Of a stretch of DNA of 64,000 nt, positions 63,371 to 64,000 are shown piece by piece (within the stretch, counting starts at the first letter, position 1; every line of letters begins with the position of its first letter). The notes under the pieces are model-generated. The model saw only the letters and a list, made by a program, of their open reading frames with translations, was not told where the DNA came from and did not search any database. Origin of the DNA: Mesostigma viride (lineage: Eukaryota; Streptophyta; Mesostigmatophyceae; Mesostigmatales; Mesostigmataceae); assembly GCA_009746045.1 (NCBI GenBank), contig RPFO01000072.1:3933778-3997777 (forward strand), in the 5' to 3' direction. A program made the translations under genes and the position numbers.

Positions 63371-63830
63371 CTCCATCGGCTTGGCCAGGCGGTGCCCACT
63401 GATGTCCTGACCTGGCGTGGCCCCGAGGACAAGCCCAGAAGGGCTGGTAGACCCGCGTATACAGATCAGTTGCTGGCCGTCGGACCTCAGTAGTGCATGG
63501 TCCTGAGCTCAGTTTGAACACCGAATTTCCTCCCTCTCTCTTGCTTGGACTAACATGCATGCAGGACAAGAAGAGGTGGCAGACCATTGCATGTCTGCAG
63601 GCCCACAAGCGGCAGCCCGGCCTGTGGGCAAGCCCCCTCTCCCCAGGAGGAAAGGGCGCTTCACTGAGTAGAGTAGTTAGGATTTTGTATAGCCTAGATT
63701 AGATTAGAGTTAGCTTAGCTTGTTGTTCGTGGCTCCGGACGCTCACCGGCCCCCACGTCCCCACCCACCATGGATCGAATGCAGCATGACGGAATACGTG
63801 CTACATGATCTTCCAACAGAGTTGCATGAT
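63371..63830 (+). mobile_element. LINE reverse-transcriptase C-terminus and 3' end, degenerate
   Basis: Reads DVLTWRGPEDKPRRAGRPA, then HGPELSLNTEF, DKKRWQTIACLQA and a stop near 63671. About 140 bp of 3' UTR end in a degenerate hairpin (CTTCCAACAGAG, 63810-63821). Matches 19500-19905. Confidence 0.8.
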
Positions 63831-63879
63831 ATAATTTTAGTGTACCCACAGTTGGGCCTGCACGGCCATGACGCAGAGG

Positions 63880-64000
63880 TGCTATGTGGCCTGCCCGCCG
63901 GGCCACTTGTAGCAGTGATTGAGAAGTGTGCACAAGCCGGCTATTCGAGGGCACGTACCCGAGCGAGGCCTCGACCTTCCTTCTCATCGTGTGTAGGGGT
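63880..64000 (+). mobile_element. Start of another LINE 3' UTR, cut by the window end
   Basis: The words TATGTGGCCTGCCC, CCTTCCTTCTCAT and TGTGTAGGGG correspond in order to 22947-23030, the 3' UTR of the second hairpin type. The hairpin itself would lie beyond the window. Confidence 0.55.

Overview
The window looks like nuclear DNA of a green-lineage eukaryote, probably a repeat-rich alga. I cannot name the species. Three things point there: a plant-type telomere motif (TTTAGGG, about eight units at 33744-33797), a spliced gene for a ferredoxin-dependent bilin reductase with a transit-peptide-like N-terminus, and a bZIP factor of plant type. Genes are sparse. Some are single-exon and others are split into short exons by long introns, and the space between is filled with nested transposons and satellites.

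Host genes, left to right: a small secreted histidine-rich protein (3551-4024, -); a nine-exon bZIP transcription factor (8700-15086, +), assembled here from phase-compatible exons; a bilin reductase of the HY2/PcyA family (38139 to about 31007, -), four convincing exons plus a doubtful fifth; an RBR-type ubiquitin ligase in one exon (46792-48168, +); the U3 snoRNP protein UTP15 in one exon (53599-55236, -); and divergent from it a gene of five very short exons (56279-60529, +) encoding a coiled-coil protein that may be FLASH-like.

Mobile DNA: a hAT-like element with 8-bp duplications (4285-7424) holds a second inverted-repeat element. The stretch 16.0-19.9 kb is a deep nest of non-LTR elements in which four insertions each have their own target-site duplication. 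A 5'-truncated ORF1-only element lies at 20709-22364. A 3.2-kb TTAA-bounded element lies at 23775-26939. A decayed non-LTR element with an RLE-like C-terminal domain lies at 27.1-30.2 kb. A full-length LINE with two 5' monomers and an 11-bp duplication (38921-44903) sits inside another TTAA-bounded element (38850-46531) and is itself broken by a CACTA-like element (42842-43321). A further TTAA-bounded element (49040-52311) has split the 3' end of an RLE-type LINE and then received three more LINE insertions.

The most unusual system is the APE-type LINE family. ORF2-bearing elements and ORF1-only elements end in the same short hairpin (CTCC-CAAC-GGAG or CTCCC-CAAC-GGGAG) followed by different 4-5-nt tandem tails. 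That suggests non-autonomous ORF1-only elements mobilised in trans by a shared 3' structure. A second 3' hairpin (CACGTGAC-GCA-GTCACGTG) marks a sister group. Introns of the two long genes carry the large satellites: a GGGGT array in the bZIP gene; a 50-bp minisatellite, telomere repeats and a CACGCA-type array in the bilin reductase gene.
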